Below, piece after piece: positions 31,251 to 39,787 of a DNA stretch of 60,563 nucleotides. The notes beneath the pieces were generated by a model. The model ran no database searches. It saw only the letters and a list, made by a program, of their open reading frames with translations, and had not been told where the DNA came from. Within the stretch, counting starts at the first letter, position 1, and the number at the start of each line of letters is the position of its first letter. Source of the DNA: CALGFH01 sp036003705 (GTDB taxonomy: Bacteria; Actinomycetota; CALGFH01); the NCBI GenBank assembly GCA_036003705.1, contig DASYSE010000029.1:1-60563 (forward strand), read 5' to 3'. A program made the position numbers and the translations under genes.

Positions 31251-32951
31251 TTACGGACCCGAATCCGGCCTCGCCCCGGCCGCGGCGATGAAGCCGTCGA
31301 CCTCCTGGGCCAGCACCGACAGCGGGACGCCGCCGGTGCCGAGCACCAGGTCGTGGAATGCCCGGAGGTCGAACCTGGCCCCGAGGCGGCCGGCGGCCAG
31401 CTCCCGGAGCCGGACCAGCTCCAGCCGGCCGACCATGTAGGCCAGCGCCTGGCCCGGCATGGCGACGTAGCGGTCGACCTCGTTCTCGATGTTGGTCCGG
31501 GTCAACGCCGAGTTGGCCAGCAGGTAGTCGATCGCCCGGTCGCGGCTCCAGCCGAACTGGTGCATGCCGGTGTCCACGACCAGCCGGCAGGCTCGCCAGG
31601 AATCGAACGAGAGCATGCCGAAGCGCTCCAGGTCGCCGGAGTACAGGCCCATCTCGTCGGCCAGCCGCTCGGTGTACAGCGCCCAGCCCTCGCTGAACGC
31701 GGTGACGTAGCCGAACCGCCGGAACCGGGGCAGCTGCTGCTCCTGGGCCAGGGCGAACTGGAGATGGTGGCCTGGGACGCTCTCGTGAAAGGCCAGCGCC
31801 TCGTACTCGTAGCGGGTCCTGGTCCCAGGGGCCGAGGTGTTCAGCCAGTGGACGCCGGGGCGGCTGCCGTCCGACGACGGGAGCTGGTAGTAGCCGAGGA
31901 CGGCGTCCTTGGCCTCGTAGGGGCTCATCTCGTCGACCCGGCAGGGGACGCTCGGCACCCGGCCGAACCAGCCGGGCAGGGCGGCCACGGCCCGGTCAAG
32001 GGCGTCCCGGCTCGACCGGAGGATCTCCGCCGCCGTCTGGAACCGCAGCTCGGGGTCGCCGCGGAGCCGGGCCCGGATCTCCTCCAGGTCGCTGGTGCCG
32101 AGCACCCTTGCCCCGAGCGTCCGGTACTCCTCGGCCAGCCCGGCGACCAGGTCGAGGCCGAGCCGGTGGATCTGCTCCGGGTCGTGGTCGGCGGTGGTGT
32201 GCTGGAGGACCGTCGACCGGTAGACGGCCTCGCCCCCGGGCAGGTAGGCCAGCCCGCAGCGGTCGTCGGGGCGGGCGCTCGGCAGGACCTGGTCGCGCAG
32301 CAGCGCCCGGTAGCGGGCCATCGCCGGCCGGACCGACCCGGCCACCGCCTCGGCCAGCCGGTCCCGCCAGCGGCCGGCGTCGACCTCGGCCGGGGGGGCC
32401 GGGGTCAGCAGCGGGTCGCTGGCCAGCGGACCGGCCAGGTAGGCGTCGAGCTGGGCGATGGCCGCCCGGACGCCGAGCGCCGGCGGGGTCCGGCCGGCGG
32501 CGATCCCGGCCCGCAGCCGGTCGCCGGCCTGGTCGAGGCACCGGTCCAGCCGGCGGCAGCGTTCCAGGTAGTCGTCGGCCTGGCCGGCGGTGGTCAGGGC
32601 GACCTTGGGGACGAGGCCGAGCACGGCCGTCTGGATGCCGCTCATGGTGGCCGAGACGGTCAGCTCGGGCCAGCGGGCGGCCAGCTCGGCCCGGCGGTCA
32701 CGCAGCGCACGGCGCAGCATGGCATGGGTGACCCGGTCCCGCCCCTCGAGCAGCCCGGTGTCGATCCGGTCCAGCCGCCGCTCCAGGTCGGCCAGCCGTC
32801 GGTCGGTGGCGGCCTCGGCCGCCTCGGACAGGTCGGGCACCCCGGCGTCCCAGCCGGGCACACCGAGCGCCGTGGCCTCGAACGGCGAGGCGTCCATGAT
32901 CACCTCGAAGTACCGCTCGGCCAGCTCGCCCAGGGGGCCGGAATCGGTCAC
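31251..32951 (-). CDS. DUF885 family zinc metallopeptidase-like protein
   Basis: 566 residues, about the usual DUF885 length, predicted soluble and helical. The zinc motif HEXXH-like segment is AFHESVPGHHLQFAL, followed by FSEGWALYTERLADEMG supplying a third ligand and the downstream Arg/Tyr cluster; the C-terminal region includes VDTGMHQFGWSRDRAIDYL and PGQALAYMVGRLE, which are conserved in the family. Substrate is unknown, probably oligopeptides. GTG at 32951 overlaps the stop of the Xaa-Pro peptidase gene (GTGA), so the two peptidases are cotranslated. Confidence 0.88.
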   Translation of the reverse strand: MTDSGPLGELAERYFEVIMDASPFEATALGVPGWDAGVPDLSEAAEAATDRRLADLERRLDRIDTGLLEGRDRVTHAMLRRALRDRRAELAARWPELTVSATMSGIQTAVLGLVPKVALTTAGQADDYLERCRRLDRCLDQAGDRLRAGIAAGRTPPALGVRAAIAQLDAYLAGPLASDPLLTPAPPAEVDAGRWRDRLAEAVAGSVRPAMARYRALLRDQVLPSARPDDRCGLAYLPGGEAVYRSTVLQHTTADHDPEQIHRLGLDLVAGLAEEYRTLGARVLGTSDLEEIRARLRGDPELRFQTAAEILRSSRDALDRAVAALPGWFGRVPSVPCRVDEMSPYEAKDAVLGYYQLPSSDGSRPGVHWLNTSAPGTRTRYEYEALAFHESVPGHHLQFALAQEQQLPRFRRFGYVTAFSEGWALYTERLADEMGLYSGDLERFGMLSFDSWRACRLVVDTGMHQFGWSRDRAIDYLLANSALTRTNIENEVDRYVAMPGQALAYMVGRLELVRLRELAAGRLGARFDLRAFHDLVLGTGGVPLSVLAQEVDGFIAAAGARPDSGP

Positions 32952-34036
32952 AGCTCCAGCAGCTCCTTGGTGGCGGTGGTGAGCAGCTCGTGGCCGCCGG
33001 GTCGGGCGACCACCAGGTCCTCGATCCGGACGCCGCCGAACCCGGGGAGGTAGACGCCGGGCTCGATGGTGACCGGCGTCCCGGCGGCGATCCGGTCCCT
33101 GGAGCCCGGGCGCAGCCGGGGGGCCTCATGGAGCTCCAGGCCGATCCCGTGGCCGCTCGGGTGGGGAAACGAGTCGCCGAGCCCGGCCTCGACGATCGGC
33201 TGGCGGCAGGCCCGGTCGACCTCGCCGGCCGGCACCCCGGCCTCCAGGCAGTCCAGGCCTGCCGCCTGGGCGTGGCGGACGATCTCGTAGAGGTCGCGCT
33301 GGCGCTGGGAGGCGCGGCCGAGCACCATCGTGCGGGAAAGGTCGGCGCAGTAGCCGTCCACCCTGGCGCCGAAGTCGAGCTTGACCAGGTCGCCGGCGGC
33401 CAGCGGCCGGCCGCCTGGATGGTGGTGCGGCTCGGCGGCCTGCTCCCCGAAGGCGACGATGGTCTCGAAGGCCAGGCCGTCGCCGCCCAGCCGGCGCATG
33501 GCCACCTCCAGGTCGACCGCCACCTGGCGCTCGGTCATGCCCTGGCGCAGGGTCGGCAGCAGCCCGGCCAGGGTCTCGTCGCCGAGCCGGGCCGCCTCGC
33601 GCATGGCGGCCAGCTCGCGCTCGTCCTTGACCTCGCGCAGCTCCTCGACCAGCGGCGGGGCGGGCACGACGGCCTGGCCGGGCAGGCCCGAGCGCAGGCG
33701 CTGGCCGTCGCCCCAGGTCAGCCCCGCGGGTTCGAAGCCAAGCCCGTCCCCGGCGGTCCGGACCACGCCGCCGACGGGCCCGATCAGGTCGCCGGGGGCA
33801 AGCACCACCTCGGCGTCCGGCACCTCGGCGGCGGCCTGGTGCCGGTAGCGGCCGTCGGTGAAGAACACGGTGCGGTCGTGGAGCAGCAGCAGCGCCCCGT
33901 AGCTGCCGGAGAAGCCGGTCAGGTAGCGGACGTTGACCGGCTTGGTGACCAGCAGGGCCGACAGGTCGGCGTGGGCCAGCAGGGCACGCAACGCGTGCCG
34001 CCTGGCCTCGGTATAGGCATGGCCGTCATTGGGCAC
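32948..34036 (-). CDS. M24 family aminopeptidase (Xaa-Pro type)
   Basis: 362 residues with a creatinase-type N-terminal domain (ALLVTKPVNVRYLTGFSGSYGALLL) and a pita-bread catalytic domain. Dinuclear metal ligands are seen in KLDFGARVDGYCADLSRT (two Asp), HPSGHGIGLELHE (His), TIEPGVYLPG (Glu) and GGVRIEDLV (Glu). This is the usual PepP/PepQ-like gene found between aro genes and efp in actinobacteria and firmicutes. GTG at 34036 follows AAAGGA by eight bases. Distinguishing aminopeptidase P from prolidase is not possible here. Confidence 0.93.
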   Translation of the reverse strand: MPNDGHAYTEARRHALRALLAHADLSALLVTKPVNVRYLTGFSGSYGALLLLHDRTVFFTDGRYRHQAAAEVPDAEVVLAPGDLIGPVGGVVRTAGDGLGFEPAGLTWGDGQRLRSGLPGQAVVPAPPLVEELREVKDERELAAMREAARLGDETLAGLLPTLRQGMTERQVAVDLEVAMRRLGGDGLAFETIVAFGEQAAEPHHHPGGRPLAAGDLVKLDFGARVDGYCADLSRTMVLGRASQRQRDLYEIVRHAQAAGLDCLEAGVPAGEVDRACRQPIVEAGLGDSFPHPSGHGIGLELHEAPRLRPGSRDRIAAGTPVTIEPGVYLPGFGGVRIEDLVVARPGGHELLTTATKELLEL

Positions 34037-34067
34037 GCGTGCATTCCTTTCCCCCGGGGTGCCCTCC

Positions 34068-34159
34068 GGAGGCCGGCCAGGCACGCACGGCGGGCATCCT
34101 GCAGGCTGCACACCGGTTCGCCGTGGCTCGAATGCCACGCCGATGCTTGGCCGGCCTCC
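34068..34159. repeat. Dispersed palindromic repeat, about 90-bp family, copy 2
   Basis: Terminal inverted repeats GGAGGCCGGCCAGGCA and TGCTTGGCCGGCCTCC match at 15 of 16 positions. The right half aligns with the copy at 1501-1586. It lies between the aroQ stop and the peptidase start; the rest of the 145-base gap shows no gene. Confidence 0.65.
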
Positions 34160-34181
34160 GCGACCATCTTGCCAAGCTGAG

Positions 34182-34619
34182 CTAGCGGCGGCGAGCCAGC
34201 AGGTCGGCGGCGGCGCGGAGGCCGAGGTCATAGCTGGCCGGGCCCAGGCCGGCGATCACGGCGGCCGCGACCGGGGCGACGGCCAGGTGGTGGCGCCAGC
34301 GCTCGCGGGCGTGGACGTTGGACAGGTGCACCTCGACCACCGGGATGGCGGCCGCCTCGACGGCGTCGCGGACCGCGTAGGAGGTGTGGGCCAGGGCCCC
34401 CGGGTTGAGCACGACCGCGCCGACTCCGCGGCCAGCCGCCGCCAGCAGCGCCTCGACCAGCTCGCCTTCGTGGTCGGACTGCAGGCCCTCCACCCGCAGG
34501 CCGAGCTCGCCGGCCAGCTTGGCCAGCCGGTCCATGATCTGGTCCAGGTCCAGCGCGCCGTAGTGGCCAGGGTCGCGGCGGCCGAGCGCTCCCAGGTTGG
34601 GCCCGTGGACGACCAGCAC
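34182..34619 (-). CDS. aroQ: 3-dehydroquinate dehydratase, type II
   Basis: Third shikimate-pathway step. 145 residues with the start chosen at GTG 34619 (VLVVHGPNLGALG), five bases after a GGGGAGGGGA site; an upstream GTG at 34658 would add 13 residues but has no binding site. Catalytic tyrosine lies in DPGHYGAL, the active-site Asn and His in LNPGALAHTSYAVRDA and VEVHLSNVHARERWRHH, and the flexible-loop arginine in GRRDPG. The substitution of ALAHTSYA for the common AYTHTSVA is mild. Confidence 0.94.
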   Translation of the reverse strand: MLVVHGPNLGALGRRDPGHYGALDLDQIMDRLAKLAGELGLRVEGLQSDHEGELVEALLAAAGRGVGAVVLNPGALAHTSYAVRDAVEAAAIPVVEVHLSNVHARERWRHHLAVAPVAAAVIAGLGPASYDLGLRAAADLLARRR

Positions 34620-34695
34620 CAGGGTCCCCTCCCCGGTCGCGGGATAGGTCCGGCTCACCGGGGGACCATCCCGGCGGTCCCCCGGGCCCTCCCGC

Positions 34696-35787
34696 TCATC
34701 GCGGGCCCTCGGCCAGGGAGCCGATGGCGGCGACCAGCACGGCACGCTCGGGGGCGGGCACGACCTCGGGCTGCCCGGGGCCGCGCAGCAGCACCAGGCG
34801 GAGGCCCCTGCGGTGCTTCTTGTCGGTGGCCATGGCCTCCAGGATCTGGTCGGGGTCGGGCCGCCGCAGGGCGACCGGGAGGCCGAGCGCCCGCAGCAGC
34901 TCCATGTGCCCGGCGGCCAGCCCCGGCCGGGCCAGCCCGATCGCCTCGGCGACCCGGGCGGCGAACACCATGCCGACGGCGACCGCCTCCCCGTGCCGCA
35001 GCCCCTGGTACCCGGCCAGCCGCTCCAGGGCGTGGCCGAGCGTGTGCCCATAGTTCAGGGCCAACCGACCAACCCCACCGTCGCCGGCATCCTCGTGTTC
35101 GTCGGCGCCGACGACGCTCGCCTTGACCCGGACCGCCCCCTCGACCAGGGGGGCGAGGGCGTCGGGGTCGGCGGCGACGGCCGGCCCGGCCGACCTGGCG
35201 AGGGCCCGCGCCAGGTCGGGGTCGCCGACCAGCCCGGCCTTGGCCACCTCGGCCAGGCCGGAGCGGACCTCGGCCGCCGGCAGGCCGGCGAGGGTGTCCA
35301 GGTCGGCCACCACCGCGACCGGCTGGTGGAAGGCGCCGACCAGGTTCTTCCCGGCGGCCAGGTCGACCCCGGTCTTGCCGCCGATGGCGGCGTCGACCAT
35401 GCCGAGGACGGTGGTGGGGAGGTTGACCAGGGGCACGCCGCGCAGCCAGGTGGCGGCGGCGAACCCGGCGACGTCGGTGGTGGCGCCGCCGCCGACGGCC
35501 AGGATCGGGTCGGCCCGGCGGGTGGGGACGGCGGCCAGCCGCTGGTACAGCCCGGCCACCACCTCCAGCCGTTTGGCGGCCTCCCCGGCCGGGACCTCGA
35601 TGGCGTGGACGGCGAGGCCGCGCCCGCCGACGGCCTGCCCGACCCGCTCGGCGACGGCGGCCACGGGCCGGGAGAACACCACGACGGCCGCCTCGGCGGC
35701 CGGGAACGGTGGCAGCAGCCGGTCGAGGCGGTCCAGCAGCCCGGCCCCGACCCAGACCGGGTAGGCGCCCGCGGCGGTCGGGACCAT
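34696..35787 (-). CDS. aroB: 3-dehydroquinate synthase
   Basis: Second shikimate-pathway step, NAD and metal dependent. 363 residues: ILAVGGGATTDVAGFAAATWLRGVPLVNLPTTVLGMVDAAIGGKTGVDLAAGKNLVGAFHQP is the nucleotide and substrate region; metal ligands lie in EVAKAGLVGD, NYGHTLGHALE and LRHGEAVAVGM. ATG at 35787 has GAAGG four bases upstream; GTG at 35790 is too close to it. Preceded by an intergenic junction repeat after aroK. Confidence 0.96.
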   Translation of the reverse strand: MVPTAAGAYPVWVGAGLLDRLDRLLPPFPAAEAAVVVFSRPVAAVAERVGQAVGGRGLAVHAIEVPAGEAAKRLEVVAGLYQRLAAVPTRRADPILAVGGGATTDVAGFAAATWLRGVPLVNLPTTVLGMVDAAIGGKTGVDLAAGKNLVGAFHQPVAVVADLDTLAGLPAAEVRSGLAEVAKAGLVGDPDLARALARSAGPAVAADPDALAPLVEGAVRVKASVVGADEHEDAGDGGVGRLALNYGHTLGHALERLAGYQGLRHGEAVAVGMVFAARVAEAIGLARPGLAAGHMELLRALGLPVALRRPDPDQILEAMATDKKHRRGLRLVLLRGPGQPEVVPAPERAVLVAAIGSLAEGPR

Positions 35788-35803
35788 CACCCTTCGAGCG
35801 ATT

Positions 35804-35838
35804 GGGCCTCCCCCTTGGGGCTCCCCAGACCCCGCCGG
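35804..35838. repeat. GC-rich junction repeat, intergenic copy between aroK and aroB
   Basis: GGGCCTCCCCCTTGGGGCTC then CCCAGACCCCGCCGG, a 35-base variant of the element seen in ribD and before pyrC, in the same orientation relative to transcription. Confidence 0.6.
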
Positions 35839-35894
35839 GGCCGTGTCCACGCCGGAGGCTGGGCGCGCCGGGGTGCCGGCGCCTGACCGTTCGG

Positions 35895-36440
35895 TCAACG
35901 GCCTGCCAGCGCGCCGACCCGGCGCCGGTACCACTCGAGCACCTCGACGGCCGTCTGCTCGGCGTCGAGCCGGTCGGTGTCGATGGCCACGTCGCCGGCC
36001 GTCTCGTAGATGGGGCCGCGGGCGACCAGCAGGTCGCGGATGCGGCCGGCCCGGTCGGCGGTGTTGTTGAGCAGCGGCCGGTCGGTGACCCCGGTCAGCC
36101 GGCCGGCCAGGGTCTCGGGGGTGGCCCGCAGGTACACCAGCAGGCCGGCCTGCTTCAGGGCGGTGCGGTTGTCGGCCGACAGCACGGCCCCCCCGCCGAC
36201 CGCGACCACCCGGCCGGGTACGGCGATGGCCCGGTCGATGGCGGCGATCTCGCGGCGCCGGAAGCTCAGCTCCCCCTCGCGCCGGAACAGCTCCCCGATG
36301 GTCAGGCGGGTGGCCCGCTCGATCATCAGGTCGGTGTCGACGAACTCGCGGCCCAGCGCCCGCGCCACCAGCCGGCCGACCGAGGTCTTGCCGGCTCCCA
36401 TGAAGCCGATCAACACGATAGTTGGCAGGATCTGGCGCAT
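35895..36440 (-). CDS. aroK: Shikimate kinase
   Basis: 181 residues; phosphorylates shikimate. Walker A is GFMGAGKTSVG, the shikimate-binding Asp is in FVDTDLMIE, Arg in FRREGELSFRRRE, the GGG motif in VVAVGGGAVL, and the lid is VTDRPLLNNTADRAGRI. The start is ATG at 36440 with only a weak AGGC upstream. Falls in the usual aroC-aroK-aroB-aroQ order. Confidence 0.95.
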   Translation of the reverse strand: MRQILPTIVLIGFMGAGKTSVGRLVARALGREFVDTDLMIERATRLTIGELFRREGELSFRRREIAAIDRAIAVPGRVVAVGGGAVLSADNRTALKQAGLLVYLRATPETLAGRLTGVTDRPLLNNTADRAGRIRDLLVARGPIYETAGDVAIDTDRLDAEQTAVEVLEWYRRRVGALAGR

Positions 36441-36508
36441 GCCGGCAAGCCTAACAGCCCAGAGCGTCGAGAGCCGCGTCGGCGTCGGTGGTGGTGGCGC
36501 GGCCGTGG

Positions 36509-37705
36509 CTAGTCCTTGGCGCCTGGGTCGGGTTCCAGGCCGGCCAGGTAGGCGTTGAGGTTGCGGCGGACCTCGGGGAGGGAGTCGCCGCCGGTCTTCT
36601 CCAGCAGGGCGTCGGCCAGGACCAGGGCGACCACCGCCTCGCCGACGACCCCGGCGGCGGGCACGGCGGTCACGTCGGAGCGCTGGACCACCGCCCTGGC
36701 CTTGGCCCCGGTGGCCAGGTCGACCGTGTCCAGCGCCCGGACCAGGGTCGACAGCGGCTTCATGGCGGCACGGACCCGCAGCACCTCGCCGTTGGACATG
36801 CCGCCCTCGATCCCGCCGGCCCGGCCGGTGCGCCGGCGCACGGTCCCGGCCCGGGAGCCGGGGACGATCGCGTCGTGGGCCTTGGACCCCGGCCTGGCCG
36901 CGGAGGCGAAGCCGTCGCCGACCTCGACCCCCTTGATCGCCTGGATGCTCATCAGGGCCGCGGCCAGGCGCGCGTCCAGCTTCCGGTCCCAGTGGACGTA
37001 GGATCCCAGGCCGGGCGGCAGGCCGTGGGCGACCACCTCGAACACCCCGCCGAGGGTGTCGCCGGCCGCCTTGGCCGCGTCCACCGCGGCCGCCATCCGC
37101 CCCTCGGCCTCCCCGTCCAGGCAGCGGACCGGGGAGGCGTCGATCTCCTCCAGGTCGGCCGGCGACGGCACCGCCCTGGAACGGGTGGCCACCGACCCGA
37201 GCCGGACCACGTGGCTGAGCACGGCCACCCCGACCTGGTCGAGCAGGGCCCGGGCGGCCGCCCCGGCGGCGACCCTGGCCGCCGTCTCGCGGGCGCTGGC
37301 CCGCTCTAGCACCGGCCGCGCCTCGTCGAAGCCGTATTTCTGCATGCCGGTCAGGTCGGCGTGGCCGGGCCGCGGCCGGGTCAGGGGCACGCCCTTGCCG
37401 CTGCGGGCGGCCTCCGGGTCGTCGACCGGGTCGGGGCTCATCACCTCGGTCCACTTGGGCCATTCGCTGTTGTCGATGCGGATGGCCAGGGGCGAGCCGA
37501 GGGTGCGCCCGTGGCGCAGCCCCCCGAGGACCTCCAGCCGGTCCTCCTCGAACCGCATGCGCTTGCCCCGCCCGTAGCCGAGCCGGCGCCTGGCCAGCTC
37601 GCGGACGATGTCGGCGCTGGTCAGGGGCACCCCTGACGGCAGCCCTTCGAGCACGGCGACCAGCGCCCGCCCGTGGGACTCCCCAGCGGTCAGATAGCGC
37701 AACAT
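36509..37705 (-). CDS. aroC: Chorismate synthase
   Basis: Last common step to chorismate, requiring reduced FMN. 398 residues; MLRYLTAGESHGRALVAVLEGLP, RRRLGYGRGKRM, RPGHADLTGMQKYGFD, RASARETAARVAAGA and GGIEGGMSNGE are all signature segments. ATG at 37705 (MLRYLTAGESHG) is the family-typical start; an upstream in-frame GTG at 37735 would add ten residues. A 13-base direct repeat, CCGTCCTCAAGTA, occurs at the pilP-like gene end and again just upstream of this start. Confidence 0.97.
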   Translation of the reverse strand: MLRYLTAGESHGRALVAVLEGLPSGVPLTSADIVRELARRRLGYGRGKRMRFEEDRLEVLGGLRHGRTLGSPLAIRIDNSEWPKWTEVMSPDPVDDPEAARSGKGVPLTRPRPGHADLTGMQKYGFDEARPVLERASARETAARVAAGAAARALLDQVGVAVLSHVVRLGSVATRSRAVPSPADLEEIDASPVRCLDGEAEGRMAAAVDAAKAAGDTLGGVFEVVAHGLPPGLGSYVHWDRKLDARLAAALMSIQAIKGVEVGDGFASAARPGSKAHDAIVPGSRAGTVRRRTGRAGGIEGGMSNGEVLRVRAAMKPLSTLVRALDTVDLATGAKARAVVQRSDVTAVPAAGVVGEAVVALVLADALLEKTGGDSLPEVRRNLNAYLAGLEPDPGAKD

Positions 37706-37756
37706 CGACCGGATGGTACTTGAGGACGGACCCACCTTCGTTGCGTGAGCGCGGTC

Positions 37757-38362
37757 CTACTTGAGGACGGCCTCGCCCTTGCAGAGGGTGAACGGGGTGG
37801 TGCCGGACTCGAAGGTCGCGCACTCGCTGCCGATGTCCACCGCCCGGTAGTCGCCGGCGAAGCTCTCACCCTCCTGGACCGTGTACGAGGTGCCGTCCAC
37901 CGAGACCTTGGCGGAACCGCCGGAGATGTCGACCAGGGTGACCTTGTGGTCGGCGGTGGCGCCGCCAGGGGCCGTCGCCGTCCCGGCGGCGGCGCCGGGC
38001 ACGGTCGACTGGGTGGCGATGGTGGTGGGTGTGACCGCGCCGGAGTCCCCGGTGGCGGTCACGCCCGACTCGCTGGCCGCGGCCGCGGTCCCGGCGCCGA
38101 CCAGTGGCCGGAACGGGTCCTTGACCGAGCCGGCGGCCTCGCCCGTTGGCGCCACCGAGGTGGATGGGCCGATCAGCTGCGGCGTGGTCGCGGGTGCGGC
38201 TCCGGCGGTGATCGCCGGTGGGGCCGCAACCTCCTGCTCGGTCCCGCCGAGCAGCGGCCGCAGCACCAGCAGCCCGACGATCAGCAGCAGCACCCCGGCC
38301 AGTGCGGCCACCAGCAGCAGCTGCCTCGGGCCGCCGGCCGTCACCTGTGGTTGGGTCGCCAT
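37757..38362 (-). CDS. PilP-like pilus assembly protein
   Basis: 201 residues: one N-terminal membrane span (QLLLVAALAGVLLLIVGLLVLRPLL), a long Ala/Thr/Gly linker, the motif SVKDPFRPLVG typical of PilP-like proteins, and a C-terminal beta domain (KVTLVDISGGSAKVSVDGTSYTVQEGESFAGDYRAVDIGSECATF) with two cysteines. In Gram-negative bacteria PilP is a lipoprotein linking PilNO to the secretin; this monoderm version is membrane-anchored instead. Last gene of the pilM-N-O operon, with ATG at 38362 preceded by GAGG. Confidence 0.7.
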   Translation of the reverse strand: MATQPQVTAGGPRQLLLVAALAGVLLLIVGLLVLRPLLGGTEQEVAAPPAITAGAAPATTPQLIGPSTSVAPTGEAAGSVKDPFRPLVGAGTAAAASESGVTATGDSGAVTPTTIATQSTVPGAAAGTATAPGGATADHKVTLVDISGGSAKVSVDGTSYTVQEGESFAGDYRAVDIGSECATFESGTTPFTLCKGEAVLK

Positions 38363-38369
38363 CGATGCC

Positions 38370-39050
38370 TCACTTCACCTGTGCGCCCGGCGTCGCCGTG
38401 GCCGGCGTTGCCGCCGGCGTGCTCGGCGTGCCACCGGGCTGTGCCAACTGGAACACGAGCAGGACGATGGTTCCCTTCAGCTCGTCGGTCGAGGCGGAGG
38501 CGTCCGGTGTGGGCGCCGCCGAGCCCCCGGTCGCTCCCTCCGAGCCGCCGGCCAGGTTGACCGACCGGACCAGCACCGACCGTGGCGACACGCGCCCGGG
38601 GTCGGCCCCCTTGACGAGGTTCTCGAGCCGGACCAGGAAGTCCTGGATCTCGAAGTAGCCGCCGCTGATGTTCACGGTGGTGGTGATCTCGGCCAGCTGT
38701 GGGTTGAGGGTCGAGGCGGCCGGAGTGGTCGGGGCCACCGTCCCCAGGTCGACGCCGGCCAGGCTGGCCGCGTCCTGCAGGGCGTCGACCAGTCCGGGAA
38801 GGGCCGGCGTGGCCGGGAACTCGGACCTGGCCAGGCTGGCCTTGGCCCGGAGCTCGGCCTCGTTGGGCTTGAGGGCCTGCAGCGCCTTGACCTGGTCGTG
38901 GAGCGACTGGCTCTCGCTGGCGGCGGCGTCGCGGTCGGCGTGTGCCTGGGCGGTGGCCTGCTGGGTCGGTCGGACCAGCAGCAGGGCCCCGGCGGCCAGG
39001 ACCAGCAGGGCGCCCGCGCCCGCCAGGACCAGCTCCTGGCGCCGGGTCAC
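38370..39050 (-). CDS. pilO: Type IV pilus inner-membrane platform protein PilO
   Basis: 226 residues with one N-terminal span (ELVLAGAGALLVLAAGALLLV), a coiled coil (residues about 30-80: DRDAAASESQSLHDQVKALQALKPNEAELRAK) and a C-terminal ferredoxin-like domain (LAEITTTVNISGGYFEIQDFLVRLENLVKGADPGRVSPRSVLVRSV), the classical PilO layout. The C-terminal 40 residues are Pro/Thr rich. GTG at 39050 overlaps the pilN stop (GTGA). Confidence 0.85.
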   Translation of the reverse strand: MTRRQELVLAGAGALLVLAAGALLLVRPTQQATAQAHADRDAAASESQSLHDQVKALQALKPNEAELRAKASLARSEFPATPALPGLVDALQDAASLAGVDLGTVAPTTPAASTLNPQLAEITTTVNISGGYFEIQDFLVRLENLVKGADPGRVSPRSVLVRSVNLAGGSEGATGGSAAPTPDASASTDELKGTIVLLVFQLAQPGGTPSTPAATPATATPGAQVK

Positions 39051-39787
39051 GGGGTCACCGTCCCCGCCGGCTGGAAGCGCCCGGAGTAGGCGGCCGTCGA
39101 GAGGTCGACGGTTGCCGAGAACGTCACCGTCGTCTGCCCGGTCCCCTGGCTCTTCTGGGAGGTGCTGAAATAGGGGTTCAGGTACACCTGCTTCCCGCCC
39201 TTCTTGGGCCCGCGGGCCAGTGCCCGCAGGAACCCGCCGACGTCGACATGCGCGAGCCCGGCGCCGGCGAAGGTGATCGACGCGACCGGCGAACCGGCGC
39301 CAGGACTGCCAGGGGTCGCCGTTGGGGTGGCTCCCCCGGCCGCCGGCGTCGTGGTGCCAGTGCCGGACCCGCTCGCGGTCCCGCTGAAGGCGGCGGCCAT
39401 CGAGGTGAGCCAGACGTCGTCGGGCACGATCGCGGAGAGGTCGCGCATGACGCCCGAGAACCGGATCTCGCGCTGGTACACCGAGGCCCGCAGCTGCTCG
39501 GCCGCGGCGATCTGCGCCTCGAGGTCGGCAAGGGGCTGGAGCTGCGCCCGCTGGGCACGCAGCCCGGTGGCCACCGCCCGCTCCTGGTCGGCCTCGGCCC
39601 GGGCGTCGGCGAGCTCCCGGTTCTCGAGCGCGTACCAGAGGCCGAGCAGGGCGAGCAGGAGGAGGAAGGCGCCGCCGATGCCGCCGCGCCGGCGCCGAAC
39701 CGACTGCTGCTCCACGATCTGCCGGGGCAGCAGGTCGATCCGGGGCGCGCCCTGGCGCCGCTGCCCCCAAGGGGTCCCCGAGGCCAT
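39047..39787 (-). CDS. pilN: Type IV pilus assembly protein PilN
   Basis: 246 residues. The N-terminal motif APRIDLLPRQIVEQ is the PilN (I/V)NLLP-type peptide that binds PilM. It is followed by one span (GGIGGAFLLLLALLGLWYAL), a coiled coil, and a periplasmic-side ferredoxin-like domain (IRFSGVMRDLSAIVPDDVWLTSM ... ASITFAGAGLAHVDVGGFLRALA) with a Gly/Thr-rich loop inside it. Starts directly after the pilM stop (TAGATG). Confidence 0.9.
   Translation of the reverse strand: MASGTPWGQRRQGAPRIDLLPRQIVEQQSVRRRRGGIGGAFLLLLALLGLWYALENRELADARAEADQERAVATGLRAQRAQLQPLADLEAQIAAAEQLRASVYQREIRFSGVMRDLSAIVPDDVWLTSMAAAFSGTASGSGTGTTTPAAGGATPTATPGSPGAGSPVASITFAGAGLAHVDVGGFLRALARGPKKGGKQVYLNPYFSTSQKSQGTGQTTVTFSATVDLSTAAYSGRFQPAGTVTP

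Noticed and set aside
36445..36462. Fourth iron box near the aroK start (TTAGGCTTGCCGG)
   Set aside because: Only one half-site is present.
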